The position numbers and the translations under genes were made by a program. From Trebonia sp963774945 (lineage in GTDB: Bacteria; Actinomycetota; Actinomycetes; Streptosporangiales; Streptosporangiaceae): DNA of 64,000 nt. The DNA lies in assembly GCA_963774945.1 (NCBI GenBank), contig CAVZHA010000012.1, positions 248,001 to 312,000 on the forward strand, read 5' to 3'. Shown here piece after piece: positions 52,066 through 60,739 of the stretch. Numbering within the stretch: position 1 is the stretch's first letter; every line of letters begins with the position of its first letter. The notes below the pieces were generated by a model that searched no databases, was not told where the DNA came from, and saw nothing but the letters and a program-made list of their open reading frames with translations.

Positions 52066-52327
52066 GGCGCGGTTGCCCCCACTCCTGCCCCGCGTGGCGC
52101 GGCTGCCCCACCCCCACCCCGCCCGGCGCGGCTGCCCCGCTCACGCCCAACCGCGCGCGGCTGCCTCACCCCTATCCCGCCGGGCGCGGCTGCCCCGCTC
52201 ACGCCCAACCGCGCGCGGCTGCCTCACCCCTATCCCGCCGGGCGCGGCCGCCTCACTCAAGCCCCGCCGGGCGCGGCCGCCTCACTCAAGCCCCGCCCGG
52301 CGCGGCTGCCTCAGCCCTACCTCGCCT
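52066..52327. repeat. Tandem array of nine 28-31-base units
   Basis: Units begin GGCGCGG(C/T)(T/C)GCC and continue with C/A-rich text ending CCCGCC(G/C). Nine can be counted. One 58-base double unit (CCCGCTCACGCCCAACCGC and TGCCTCACCCCTATCCC forms) appears twice in succession, so the array grew by duplication of higher-order units. No spacers vary as in CRISPR, and no gene is encoded here that I can support. Confidence 0.75.
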
Positions 52328-52337
52328 AAGCGAGCCG

Positions 52338-52379
52338 AGTGCGCTTTTGGGCCGGCAAGAGTGAGCCCAAAAGCGCACT
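52338..52379. terminator. Perfect 15-bp hairpin, terminator of PEPCK
   Basis: AGTGCGCTTTTGGGC pairs with GCCCAAAAGCGCACT around twelve bases, 19 bases beyond the PEPCK stop. It is between convergent transcription units and may work in both directions. Confidence 0.75.
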
Positions 52380-52397
52380 TGGCGCGCTGGCGGTTGG

Positions 52398-54230
52398 CTA
52401 TTCGCCGAGGGCGGCGGCTACGCGGCGGTGGGCGGACCAGATTTCGTCGGGGAGGTTGGCGAACTGCTCGAGATGGGCCTGGCGGAAGTCCATTTCCTGT
52501 TTCCAGCGGGCGGTGTCGATGGTGAGCAGGGTGTCCAGGTCGGCCGGGTCGATGTCGAGGCCGACGGTGTTCAGCTCTTCCTTGGTCGGCAGGATCCCGA
52601 CCGGGGTCTTGACGCCGGTCACCTCGCCGTCCTTGAGCTGCATGAGCCAGAGCAGGGCGCGGAGGTTGTCGCGGTAGCCGGGCCAGAGGAAGTGGCCGTC
52701 CTTCGCGTCGCGCTGGAACCAGTTGACGTGGGCGAAGATGGGCTGGTCGGCGGCCTCGCCGACGATCTTGAGCCAGTGCGCGGCGTACGCGCCCTCCGGG
52801 TAGGACATGAACGGGCGCATTGACATCGGGTCGTAGCGGAGCTGGCCGTCGAGGCCGTCGGCGGCGAAGGTGGCCTCGGCGCCGAGCGTGAGGCCGTCGT
52901 AGACGCCCTCGGCGAGGTCGGTGATCGCCCGGATCAGCGGCTCCCGGTCGCTGGTACGGCCGCCGAAGATGATGCCGTCGATCGGCACGCCCTGCGGCTC
53001 GTTGTAGTCCTTGGCGATGTTCGGCACGTTGGCCAGGGTGGTGGTGAACCGGCTGTTCGGGTGCGCCCAGGGGTCGTCCTGCTCCTCGGGGGAGCGGTCC
53101 GTGATCCGGTTGCCCTTCCAGTCGAGCCAGCCGTCGAGGTCGGCGGGCGGGTTCTTGGTCCGGCCCTCGAACCAGACCTCGTGCGTCTTCTCGTTCCAGG
53201 CGATGTTGGTGAAGATCGCCCTGGTGCCGGGGGCGATCGACTCGATCGCGGTCGGGTTGGTGCGCTCGTTGGTGTCCTTGGCCACGCCGAAGACGCCGAA
53301 CTCGGGGTTCATGCCGTACAGGCGGCCATCCTCGCCGACCCACATCCAGGCGATGTCGTCGCCGTAGAAGTCGACGTAGTAGCGGTCGCCGAGGGCATCG
53401 GGGGACAGGGTCATGGCCAGGTTGGTCTTGCCGCTGGCGCTGGGGAAGCCGCCCGCGATGTGCCACTTCTTGCCGGTCTGCTTGTCGGTGATGCCGAGCA
53501 GCATGAACTGCTCGGACAGGAACCGGCCGGACGCCCAGCCGTCGTAGGCGGCCTGGCGGAGCCCGTGCGCGATCTTGCCGAGCAGCGCGTTGCCGCCGTA
53601 GGACGAGCCGAAGTGCAGGATGGTGCGCTCGTCGGCCACGGTCACGAAGTAGCGCTTGTCCTCCGGCGTGCCCTGGCCCAGGTTCTCCAGGTCCCCGGTC
53701 ACGTGCACGGCGCGGACGAAGCTGTCGGGCACGGCCAGGTTGTTGATGAAGTCGACGTGCACCCGCGACATCCGGTTCATGTGCAGCACGACGGCCCGGT
53801 TGTCGGTCAGTTGGACGCCGGCCGCGTACTGCTCGAGCGGAGCGCCGGGAGGCGACATGAGGTACGGGATCACGTACATCGTCTTGCCTGCCGAGGCGCC
53901 GCGCATGAGCCCGGTGAGCTTCGCCTTCATCTCCGCGGCGGGGTACCAGTTGTTGTAGATCCCCTTGTCGGCCGGGTTGCCCGTCGCGACGATCGTGCGC
54001 TCCTCCGAGCGCGCGGTGTCCTTGTAGTAGCTGCGGGAGTAGTAGAGGCCCTCGCCGGCCGGGAAGATCTCGCCTGCCGCGAGTGCTTCGGCGACTAGCC
54101 GGGCGTCGTCATCGGCGCTAACGACCTCGATGTTGTCGGCGCCCGTGATCCCCGCCCAGTACTTGACGTACTCGCGTACGGCCTCGTTTTTCAGCTGAGC
54201 GGCTTCCAGGATGGCATCAACATCGACCAC
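52398..54230 (-). CDS. pckG: GTP-dependent phosphoenolpyruvate carboxykinase
   Basis: About 610 residues. I take the GTG at 54230, eight bases after GAGAGGA, over a TTG at 54254. The enzyme is recognised by the P-loop GGFPSASGKTNLAM, kinase-2 VDFYGDDIAWM, FGVAKDTNERTNPTAI and GIIFGGRTSDREPLI. The usual signature is FPSACGKTN; the reactive Cys is Ser here. The N-terminal half (YYSRSYYKDTARSEERTIVA) is divergent from the mycobacterial enzyme. PEPCK makes PEP from oxaloacetate and GTP for gluconeogenesis. It is monocistronic, with a direct repeat and dyad upstream. Confidence 0.9.
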   Translation of the reverse strand: MVDVDAILEAAQLKNEAVREYVKYWAGITGADNIEVVSADDDARLVAEALAAGEIFPAGEGLYYSRSYYKDTARSEERTIVATGNPADKGIYNNWYPAAEMKAKLTGLMRGASAGKTMYVIPYLMSPPGAPLEQYAAGVQLTDNRAVVLHMNRMSRVHVDFINNLAVPDSFVRAVHVTGDLENLGQGTPEDKRYFVTVADERTILHFGSSYGGNALLGKIAHGLRQAAYDGWASGRFLSEQFMLLGITDKQTGKKWHIAGGFPSASGKTNLAMTLSPDALGDRYYVDFYGDDIAWMWVGEDGRLYGMNPEFGVFGVAKDTNERTNPTAIESIAPGTRAIFTNIAWNEKTHEVWFEGRTKNPPADLDGWLDWKGNRITDRSPEEQDDPWAHPNSRFTTTLANVPNIAKDYNEPQGVPIDGIIFGGRTSDREPLIRAITDLAEGVYDGLTLGAEATFAADGLDGQLRYDPMSMRPFMSYPEGAYAAHWLKIVGEAADQPIFAHVNWFQRDAKDGHFLWPGYRDNLRALLWLMQLKDGEVTGVKTPVGILPTKEELNTVGLDIDPADLDTLLTIDTARWKQEMDFRQAHLEQFANLPDEIWSAHRRVAAALGE

Positions 54231-54250
54231 GAACTCGGTCCTCTCGTCAG

Positions 54251-54305
54251 TCAAGCTGAACGCTTGAAAAAGCTTCGGTGATTCATCTTGACAGGAGAAC
54301 GCTTG
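54251..54305 (-). promoter_or_regulatory. PEPCK upstream dyad and direct repeat
   Basis: TCAAGC-TGAAC-GCTTGA (54251-54267) is a perfect six-base dyad; GAACGCTTG recurs at 54258 and 54297, 39 bases apart. Both lie just ahead of the pckG start and could bind a carbon-source regulator. Confidence 0.4.
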
Positions 54306-54468
54306 TCTGTTGAGTGCGCAACATCACTCGCCAACCCGCCCCTACGCTGCAAGGTCTGGACCACCTGACCTGCGCCGCCGGTAAATAGGGGTCTTCGTTG
54401 TCCGTTTTCATCGACCGCTTTGTGAAATCGTGAGCACTCTCACATTCGCAATCGGCAGTCGCGACTCG

Positions 54469-55047
54469 TTACTGGCCGATTTCTTCCGGTTCGGCTGGCT
54501 CATCAGGAATGTAGAACATGCGCAGCAGCATCAGCCGCGCGTCCGGCGGTGCGGTCTCGGCGGTGTGGCCATACTTGTTGAGCAGGCCGATGTATTCGTT
54601 CATGAACGCGTCGAGGTCGGCCGCGGTGTAGTAGCCGGCGGCCCTTGAGGACTTGGCCCACGGCCCGTGCTTGCGGAAATCGCGGATGTACCGGTTGAAC
54701 AGGTCCACCTCGCCGGGGATCAGCGTGGCGCGCCATTCGTCGAGCGCCGCCCGGTCCGGCCCGTCGAGGCTGTCGTAGTCGGGCTCGCGCAGGTCGACTG
54801 AGGGGACGCGCCACCACCGTTCCCGGCCGTTGGTCTGCCCTGGAGCCTCCTCGATGACGCCCGCATCGGCCAGCACCCGCAGGTGGTAGCTGGTGGTGCC
54901 GGTGCTCTCGCCGAGCGCCGCGGCCAGCGTGGTCGAGCTGGCGGTGCCGTGCTCGGCCATCTGGCGCAGCATCTCCCTGCGCAGCGGGTGGGACATCGCC
55001 TTCCAGCGCTTCGCGTCGCCGGTCACCGGCCGCGGGCTTATCGCCAT
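54469..55047 (-). CDS. ArsR-like winged-helix regulator with C-terminal ligand domain
   Basis: 192 residues. The HTH reads RWKAMSHPLRREMLRQMAEH, TTLAAALGESTGTTSYHLRV, LADAGVIEEAPGQTNGRERW, and the C-terminal part includes FRKHGPWAKSSRAAGYYTAA. This is the HTH_20 type common in actinobacteria. It is divergent from the membrane protein/methyltransferase pair, with an AT-rich dyad between them, so it likely controls that operon. Confidence 0.85.
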   Translation of the reverse strand: MAISPRPVTGDAKRWKAMSHPLRREMLRQMAEHGTASSTTLAAALGESTGTTSYHLRVLADAGVIEEAPGQTNGRERWWRVPSVDLREPDYDSLDGPDRAALDEWRATLIPGEVDLFNRYIRDFRKHGPWAKSSRAAGYYTAADLDAFMNEYIGLLNKYGHTAETAPPDARLMLLRMFYIPDEPAEPEEIGQ

Positions 55048-55080
55048 GCCAGCAGCGTACAGGAATCGCAGACGAGATTC

Positions 55081-55112
55081 TGCAGAAATTCATTTGCAAA
55101 ATTTTCTCTGCA
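55081..55112. promoter_or_regulatory. AT-rich dyad in the divergent control region
   Basis: TGCAGA and TCTGCA end an imperfect inverted repeat rich in A/T (TGCAGAAATT to TTCTCTGCA). It is a marked AT island in this genome and a probable operator for the winged-helix regulator at 54469. Confidence 0.5.
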
Positions 55113-55129
55113 ATTCTAGAGTCGATCTC

Positions 55130-55648
55130 ATGCAGACACACGCGCTCCCGGCGCTCCGCTTCCCGCCACTCCGCTTCCGGCCCCTGAGCGGGGGAAACAG
55201 GCCGTGGCAGCAGCAACGGCGCCCGGGCGTGAGCAACCAGGCGGCATCGCGATCCGGCCTCCGGCTACAGCCCGTCCTGCTCCGGCGCGCGCGGCTGGTC
55301 GCGCTCGCGGTGGGCGGCTTCCTGCTGCCCTGGAGCGCGCTGCTCGCGATCACCCTCCCGGCCACGGCGCAGGCGCAGCACTGGGCACTGGCCTGGACCG
55401 GCCTGGACGTCGCGGAGGCGGCCGCCGCCCTGGTGACGGCCGTGCTGCTCACCCGCGGCGACCGCCGCGCGAGCCTGCCGGCCGCGGCCGCGGGAACCCT
55501 GCTGCTGATCGACGCCTGGCTCGACGTCTGCACCTCGGCCCCGGGCGCGGGGCACGCGATGGCGCTGGCCGAGGCGGGCTGCGCCGAGCTGCCGCTGGCG
55601 GCGGCCGCCTGGTGGGTCGCGATCGTGCTCAGCCGGGAGACCCGGTGA
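55130..55648 (+). CDS. Small membrane protein
   Basis: 172 residues from ATG 55130; a GTG at 55229 would give a shorter form and neither has a clear ribosome-binding site. Four hydrophobic helices are visible: LVALAVGGFLLPWSALLAIT, AWTGLDVAEAAAALVTAVLL, AAAAGTLLLIDAWLDVCTSA and ELPLAAAAWWVAIVLSRE. No family is recognised. The stop overlaps the methyltransferase start (GTGA), so the two are translationally coupled. Confidence 0.65.
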   Translation: MQTHALPALRFPPLRFRPLSGGNRPWQQQRRPGVSNQAASRSGLRLQPVLLRRARLVALAVGGFLLPWSALLAITLPATAQAQHWALAWTGLDVAEAAAALVTAVLLTRGDRRASLPAAAAGTLLLIDAWLDVCTSAPGAGHAMALAEAGCAELPLAAAAWWVAIVLSRETR

Positions 55649-56274
55649 GAGCGACGTCGCTCGCGATCGCGGCGGCCGGGGCGCTCGCGGCTGTGGCCGC
55701 CGGGGCGGCCGTCGTGCTCACCGACCAGGCGCCGTACCCCTACGCGCAGCGCCGCGTGCTCGACCTCCCGCTGCCGCTGCTCACCGTTCGGCGGCTGGAC
55801 GTCCTGCTGCGGCCGCGCCCGGGCGAGCGGGTACTCGAGATCGGCCCCGGCACCGGCCTGCAGTCCCTGCACGTGGCGCCGCAGCTGGGGGCGGGCGGCG
55901 AGCTCGCCATCGTCGACGTCCAGCAGCAGATGCTGGACCACGTCATGGCCCGCGCCGCCCGACGGTCAATCGGCACCATCACCCCGCACCTGGCCAGCGC
56001 CGAGGCGCTGCCCTTCCCCGACGGCCACTTCGACGCGGCCTACCTGGTGACGGTCCTTGGCGAGGTCCCGCGGCAGGCCGCCGCCCTGGCGGAACTGCGG
56101 CGGGTGCTCAAGCCCAGCGGCCGGCTGGTGATCGGCGAGTTCGCCGACCGGCATCATCTGACCCTGACCACGCTGGTGGCACTGGCCAACGACGCCGGCC
56201 TGCACTTCGTCCGGCGCACCGGCGTTCCCCTGGCCTACTACGCGCTCCTCGCCCCCTGCCCGCCCGGACACTGA
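55645..56274 (+). CDS. Membrane-anchored class I SAM methyltransferase
   Basis: 209 residues from GTG 55645. A single N-terminal helix (LAIAAAGALAAVAAGAAVVL) anchors it, then a Rossmann SAM domain: GERVLEIGPGTGLQSLHVAP, GELAIVDVQQQMLDHVMARA, LPFPDGHFDAAYLVTVLGEV and RRVLKPSGRLVIGEFADRH. It resembles UbiE/Methyltransf_11 enzymes. The acceptor is probably a lipid, an inference from the membrane anchor and the coupled membrane protein. Confidence 0.82.
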   Translation: MRATSLAIAAAGALAAVAAGAAVVLTDQAPYPYAQRRVLDLPLPLLTVRRLDVLLRPRPGERVLEIGPGTGLQSLHVAPQLGAGGELAIVDVQQQMLDHVMARAARRSIGTITPHLASAEALPFPDGHFDAAYLVTVLGEVPRQAAALAELRRVLKPSGRLVIGEFADRHHLTLTTLVALANDAGLHFVRRTGVPLAYYALLAPCPPGH

Positions 56275-56296
56275 GCCCGGCTCAGGCCGCAGTTGT

Positions 56297-56336
56297 GTAT
56301 GGCGCTCCGGTCGTCCTGGCGACCGAAACGCCATAC
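56297..56336. terminator. Hairpin between convergent genes
   Basis: GTATGGCG and CGCCATAC pair at the outside, GGTCG and CGACC inside, around a short loop. It lies between the methyltransferase and the convergent TIGR03086 gene. Confidence 0.65.
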
Positions 56337-56352
56337 GCTACCCGGCCGACAC

Positions 56353-56937
56353 TCAGCGGCAGGCGGGCGTCCAGGCCGGGTTGCGTCCGGACAGCGCGAG
56401 CACGCGGTCGAGGATCGGCGCGCCGGCCGCCGTCGGCACCGGGTCCGCGAACCCCTTGTACTGGCGGAAGAGCTCGGCGTTGGCCTCGACCGCGTTCAGC
56501 GCGGCCTCGGCCGCGCGATCGGAGACCCCGTAGTCCTGCCCGGTCGCCGCGGCCAGGTCCCAGCCGTGCAGCACCAGCTCGGCTATCATCAGCGCGCCGA
56601 CGTCGGCGGCCGGGGTCTTGGACCCCATCACGTCAAGCTCGCGGTCCCATACGGCCGGGTCCGCCCACGCGGCCAGCGCGCGGTCGAGCTGCGCCCGGTA
56701 GGCGGCGGCGAAGTCGGGCGCCGCCGCGAAGTCGCGTTCCATCAGTTCCGGTGCCACGGACTCGCCCTGAGCCCGGCGCTCGAGCGAGTACGAGCTCCAC
56801 AAGATCACGTGGTTGAGCAGGGCCTGGACGTCCCATTCATCGCACGGGGTGGGACCGCCAAGTTCGGTCGGCGTCACACGGTCGACCACGAGCGCGGTCG
56901 CCTCAGCCGCGTCAGTCAGTTCGGTGTGCAGTGTCAT
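56353..56937 (-). CDS. TIGR03086/DinB-like metal-binding protein
   Basis: 194 residues from ATG 56937. The signature PTPCDEWDVQALLNHVILWS and LVLHGWDLAAATGQDYGVSD place it with TIGR03086, part of the DinB/mycothiol-dependent group. The three metal ligands (His of NHV and two later ones) fit. Many members bind metal and act with mycothiol as thiol transferases or isomerases. It is divergent from the AraC-type regulator at 57003. Confidence 0.88.
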   Translation of the reverse strand: MTLHTELTDAAEATALVVDRVTPTELGGPTPCDEWDVQALLNHVILWSSYSLERRAQGESVAPELMERDFAAAPDFAAAYRAQLDRALAAWADPAVWDRELDVMGSKTPAADVGALMIAELVLHGWDLAAATGQDYGVSDRAAEAALNAVEANAELFRQYKGFADPVPTAAGAPILDRVLALSGRNPAWTPACR

Positions 56938-57002
56938 GCCGACGACGCTAGCGGCCGCCCTCCGGAGCGTCTTGAACAAACGCGACAGCTACCCTTAGTG
57001 GG

Positions 57003-57824
57003 GTGGACTCGCCTTCCGTTACCACGACGGGGCCGATGGGCGCTGGCGTGCTGCACGCCGGGGCCGCCGCGACCAGGTTCACCCTGCAGCGCTACCCGCC
57101 GCCCGATGACCTCGCCCTGTTCGTCGATTTCAGCTGGGTCATCCGCTGGGACCTGCGCGGGCAGCCGCCGCATGAGCAGCAGATCCTGCCGCATCCCAAT
57201 GTGAACCTGGCCTTCGAGGCGAGCGGGCCGTGCGTGTACGGCGTCGACAGGAAGATCTTCACCCGGCGCCTGTCGGGGACCGGGAAGGCGCTCGGCATCC
57301 GGTTCCGTCCCGGCGGCTTCCGTCCCTTTCACGCACGGCCGATCTTCAGCCTGAACGATCGCGTGGTTCCCGCCGCTCGCGTATTCGGCCCGGCGGCGGA
57401 CGAGGCGTGCACGGCGGTGATGGCGGCCGGCGCCGACGACGAGATGATCGCGGCCGCGACCGGCCTGCTGCGCTCCTTCGGCGCCGCCGAGGACCCCGTG
57501 GTCGAGCAGGCGGCCGGGCTGGTGAAGCGGATCACCGATGACCCCGGGCTGCAGCGAGTCGCCCAGCTGGCGAAGCTGTCCGGGCTGTCGGAGCGAAAGC
57601 TGCAGCGCCTGTTCTCCGACTACGTCGGCGTCTCGCCCAAGTGGGTGATGCGCCGGGCCCGGTTGCACGAGGCGGCGCTCCGGGTCGAGGCGGACGGACC
57701 GGGCTCGGTGGACTGGGCGGCGCTCGCGGCCGACCTCGGCTACGCCGATCAGGCCCACCTGACCAGGGATTTCAGCGTGACCCTGGGTGTCCCGCCGAGC
57801 CGCTACGCCGCCGGTCCGGGCTGA
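57003..57824 (+). CDS. AraC-family regulator (DUF6597-type N-terminus)
   Basis: 273 residues from a GTG. The N-terminal part (LQRYPPPDDLALFVDFSWVI, QQILPHPNVNLAFEASGP) is the effector domain often named DUF6597; the C-terminus is the AraC HTH: RVAQLAKLSGLSERKLQRLF, SDYVGVSPKWVMRRARLHEA, LGYADQAHLTRDFSVTLGVP. It probably controls the divergent metal-binding protein gene or the SDR downstream; neither is proven. Confidence 0.88.
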   Translation: MDSPSVTTTGPMGAGVLHAGAAATRFTLQRYPPPDDLALFVDFSWVIRWDLRGQPPHEQQILPHPNVNLAFEASGPCVYGVDRKIFTRRLSGTGKALGIRFRPGGFRPFHARPIFSLNDRVVPAARVFGPAADEACTAVMAAGADDEMIAAATGLLRSFGAAEDPVVEQAAGLVKRITDDPGLQRVAQLAKLSGLSERKLQRLFSDYVGVSPKWVMRRARLHEAALRVEADGPGSVDWAALAADLGYADQAHLTRDFSVTLGVPPSRYAAGPG

Positions 57825-57872
57825 CCGCAGCCGCCCGGCTCCTTGCTTATGGCATCCAGTGACATTAATATT

Positions 57873-57905
57873 CGGGTATTACGTCACCTACTGACGCAAT
57901 ACCCG
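57873..57905. promoter_or_regulatory. 14-bp inverted repeat ahead of the mycofactocin-type SDR
   Basis: CGGGTATTACGTCA and TGACGCAATACCCG match at 13 of 14 positions around a five-base spacer. A second, smaller dyad (ACCCGGG/CCCGGGT) follows to 57920. The site ends about 40 bases before the SDR start and is a strong operator candidate. Confidence 0.65.
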
Positions 57906-57945
57906 GGGCCTGGCCCGGGTCGTCGGAGAGCCGAGAGGAACGGTC

Positions 57946-58761
57946 ATGGGAAAGCTCGAGGGCAAAGTCGCCTTCATCACCGGCGCCGCGCGCGGCCAGG
58001 GCCGCAGCCACGCCATCCGCCTCGCCCAGGAGGGCGCGAACATCATCGCGGTGGACATCTGCCGGCAGATCGACAGTGTGAGCTACCCGATGGCCACCCC
58101 TGAGGATCTGGCCGAGACCGCCAAGGAGGTCGAGGCGCTCGACCGGCGCATCTTCAGCGCGCAGGCCGACGTGCGCGACGAAACCCAGCTCAAGCAGGCG
58201 TTTGAGCGGGGCGTGGCCGAGCTCGGCCCGGTCGACATCGTGCTCGCCAACGCCGGCATCGCCCCGATGGGGCTTACCGAGCTGCACAGCGCCTGGCAGG
58301 ACGTCATCGACGTCAACCTCACGGGCGTGTTCAACACCGTCGAGACCGCTATCCCGTCGATGAAGGAGCGCGGCGCAGGCGGCGCCATCGTGCTGACAAG
58401 CTCCACCGCCGGGATCACCGGCATCGGCGGCCCGACCCGCGGCGGCCTCGGCTACACCGCGGCCAAGCACGGCGTCGTCGGCCTGATGCGCTCCTACGCC
58501 AACACCCTCGCCCCGTTCAGCATCCGCGTGAACACCGTCCACCCCACCGGCGTGAACACGCCCATGATCGTCAACGACGTGATGGCTGAGTTCCTGGCCC
58601 AGGACCCGCAGATGGGCAACGCGATGGCCAACGCGCTCCCGGTCGACATGGTCGAGCCGGTCGACATCTCCAACGCGATCCTGTGGCTGGTCTCGGACGA
58701 GGCCCGCTACGTCACCGGCGTGACGCTCCCGGTCGACGCGGGCTTCACCAACAAGAAGTAA
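57946..58761 (+). CDS. Mycofactocin-coupled SDR oxidoreductase
   Basis: 271 residues. GAARGQGRSHAIRLAQEGAN is the TGAARGQGR signature, followed by an insertion typical of mycofactocin-coupled SDRs (DICRQIDSVSYPMATPEDLA), DIVLANAGIAP, active-site Ser in LTSSTAGITG and YxxxK in YTAAKHGVV. Such enzymes hold NAD tightly and pass electrons to mycofactocin, oxidising alcohols or terpenoids. No mft genes are in this window. An operator-like dyad lies upstream. Confidence 0.9.
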   Translation: MGKLEGKVAFITGAARGQGRSHAIRLAQEGANIIAVDICRQIDSVSYPMATPEDLAETAKEVEALDRRIFSAQADVRDETQLKQAFERGVAELGPVDIVLANAGIAPMGLTELHSAWQDVIDVNLTGVFNTVETAIPSMKERGAGGAIVLTSSTAGITGIGGPTRGGLGYTAAKHGVVGLMRSYANTLAPFSIRVNTVHPTGVNTPMIVNDVMAEFLAQDPQMGNAMANALPVDMVEPVDISNAILWLVSDEARYVTGVTLPVDAGFTNKK

Positions 58762-58853
58762 GTCGTCGCGGCCCGCCGCAGTCACCTGAGGGTTGGCTGA
58801 AAGAACGTCCAAAATGTTCCGGCCTGGTGGCAAAACGTGACTACCCTCGGGAC

Positions 58854-60278
58854 GTGCGGATACCTCGGGCGGTGCGGCGGCCGTGGCCGCTGCTCGCGGT
58901 ACTGGCCGTCCAGGCGGCGCTGTCGGCCAGCATGGTGCGGACGAGCACCGCCTTCGGCGACGAGGCGCTGTACCTGTCGGCCGGGCACCTTGAGTGGTCG
59001 CACTGGCTGCACGGCACCCCGATTCCGGAGTATCAGACCTACTTTTCCGGCGCCCCGGTGATCTACCCGCCGATCGGCGCCATCGCCGACAGCCTCGGCG
59101 GGCTGGCCGCGGCGCGGCTGCTGTCGCTGGTCTTCATGCTCGGCGTGACGCGCCTTCGTCTGGGGCACCGCGAACCGGCTGCTGACGGACGAGCGGGCCG
59201 CCTTCTTCGCCGCCGCCACGTTCGCCGTGCTCGCGCCGACGCTGCACCTTGGCTCGTTCGCGACCTACGACGCGGCCGCCTTGCTGCTGCTGGCCGCGGC
59301 GACCTGGTGCGCGGCCGGGGCCCGGAGCGGGCGGCGCGCGACGCGGTGGATGATCGCGGCCGGGATTCTGCTCGGCGCTGGCCAACGCGACGAAGTACGC
59401 GACCGCCCTGTACGACCCCACCGTGGTCTGCGTCGCGTTCCTGAGCTCGTGGCCGGAGGTCGGGGTGGAGGCGGGCGCTCGGCGCGCGGCGCGCTGCTGG
59501 CCGGATCGCGGCGGCTCTCGTCGGCGTGCTGCTCGCTCTCGGCGGGCCCGGCTATCTCACCGGGATTCGCGTCACCACGACCGGGCGGGTCGACGGAACC
59601 GACGCCGCGTCCGTGGTCTTGGCCGACGCGTGGTCGTGGACCGCGGTCGTGCTGGTCCCGGCCGTCGCCGCGGCGTCGTCTGCGCGGTGCGCCGGCGGTG
59701 GCCGCAGGCGCTGCTGCTGGCCGTGCTGGCGCTGTCGGCGCTGCTGGCGCCGGCCGATCAGGCGCGCATTTCAGACCACGACGTCGCTGGACAAGCACGT
59801 CGATTTCGGCGCCTGGTTCGCCGCGATCGCGGCCGGCTACCTGCTCAGCCTGCTGTCCAGGCGGCGGGTCGTGCTGGCGGCGGCGCTGGCCGCCCTGATC
59901 CCGATGACCGCGGTGGGCACGGCCCAGGCGCGCGCCATGATCGACTGGCCCGACGCCGCCGGGCTGGTCAAGGTCGTCCGGCCGATGACGGCCACGGCGG
60001 GCACTTCCTGGTCGAGACCACCGACGTTCTCCAGTACTACCTGCCGAACACGACCTGGCAGCAGTGGTCGGACACCGCCAGCAACAGCCCGCAGTACTAC
60101 CTGCAGCGGATCAGGCAGCACTACTACGCGGTGATCGTCCTCGGCTTCAACCAGACGCTGAGCACGGACTACGCGATAGCCCTGGAACTATCGGCCGACC
60201 AGCGGGTACACGCTGGCGTCGAAGGTGCGCTCGGGAACGACGGTGTTCTACGTGTGGGAGTACACCGGGCGGGTGTGA
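58854..60278 (+). CDS. GT39/PMT-like membrane glycosyltransferase (many frameshifts)
   Basis: A GTG at 58854 gives RRPWPLLAVLAVQAALSASM, STAFGDEALYLSAGHLEW and SGAPVIYPPIGAIADSLGGL, the N-terminal Asp/Glu loop of mannosyltransferase-like proteins. At least six indels follow, but helices recur in alternating frames (RAAFFAAATFAVLAPTLHLG, AALLLLAAATWCAAGARS, WFAAIAAGYLLSLLS). The C-terminal soluble end is readable: VLQYYLPNTTWQQW and SGTTVFYVWEYTGRV, with a stop at 60276. About 470 residues. It would transfer a sugar from a polyprenyl donor at the membrane. Confidence 0.65.
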
Positions 60279-60294
60279 CGCGCTAGACGGCCGA

Positions 60295-60705
60295 TCAGGA
60301 ATCAAGCACCGCGGCGACGGCCTCGATCTCGACCAGCTGGTCCTGGTAGCCGAGCACGGTGACGCCGAGCAGGGTGCTCGGAACGTCGTGCGCGCCGAAC
60401 GAGTCCCTGACCACCTGCCAGGCGGCCACCAGGTCCTCCTGGCGGCTGGACGCGACCAGGACCCTGGTGCTGATGACGTCGGTCACCGACGCCCCCGCGT
60501 CGGCCAGGGCGGTGCGCAGGTTCTCGAACGCCTTGGCGGCCTGGCCCGGGTAGTCGCCCACCGCCGCGGTGGACCCGTCGTCGTTCAGCGGGCACGCGCC
60601 GGCCAGGAAGATCAGCCGGGACTCGGCGGGCGCGGTGGCGGCGTAGGCGTACTCGGCGACCCCGGACAGGGTCGCCGACCGGATGAGCTTGACGGCGCGT
60701 GGCAT
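60295..60705 (-). CDS. RidA-family protein
   Basis: 136 residues. It shows the RidA pattern: ESRLIFLAGACPLNDDGSTA, GQAAKAFENLRTALADAGAS, VTDVISTRVLVASSRQEDL and STLLGVTVLGYQDQLVEIEA. The conserved Arg after VISTR-V is seen, but the C-terminal Glu in VEIEAVA is retained as well, so imine/enamine deaminase activity is possible. It is convergent with the membrane glycosyltransferase. Confidence 0.88.
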   Translation of the reverse strand: MPRAVKLIRSATLSGVAEYAYAATAPAESRLIFLAGACPLNDDGSTAAVGDYPGQAAKAFENLRTALADAGASVTDVISTRVLVASSRQEDLVAAWQVVRDSFGAHDVPSTLLGVTVLGYQDQLVEIEAVAAVLDS

Positions 60706-60739
60706 GTCGGCAGGCTATCCCGGCCGGTTTGGCGACGTC

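Noticed and set aside
52066..52327. CRISPR array
   Set aside because: Units are contiguous, imperfect and lack unique spacers; no cas gene is in the window.
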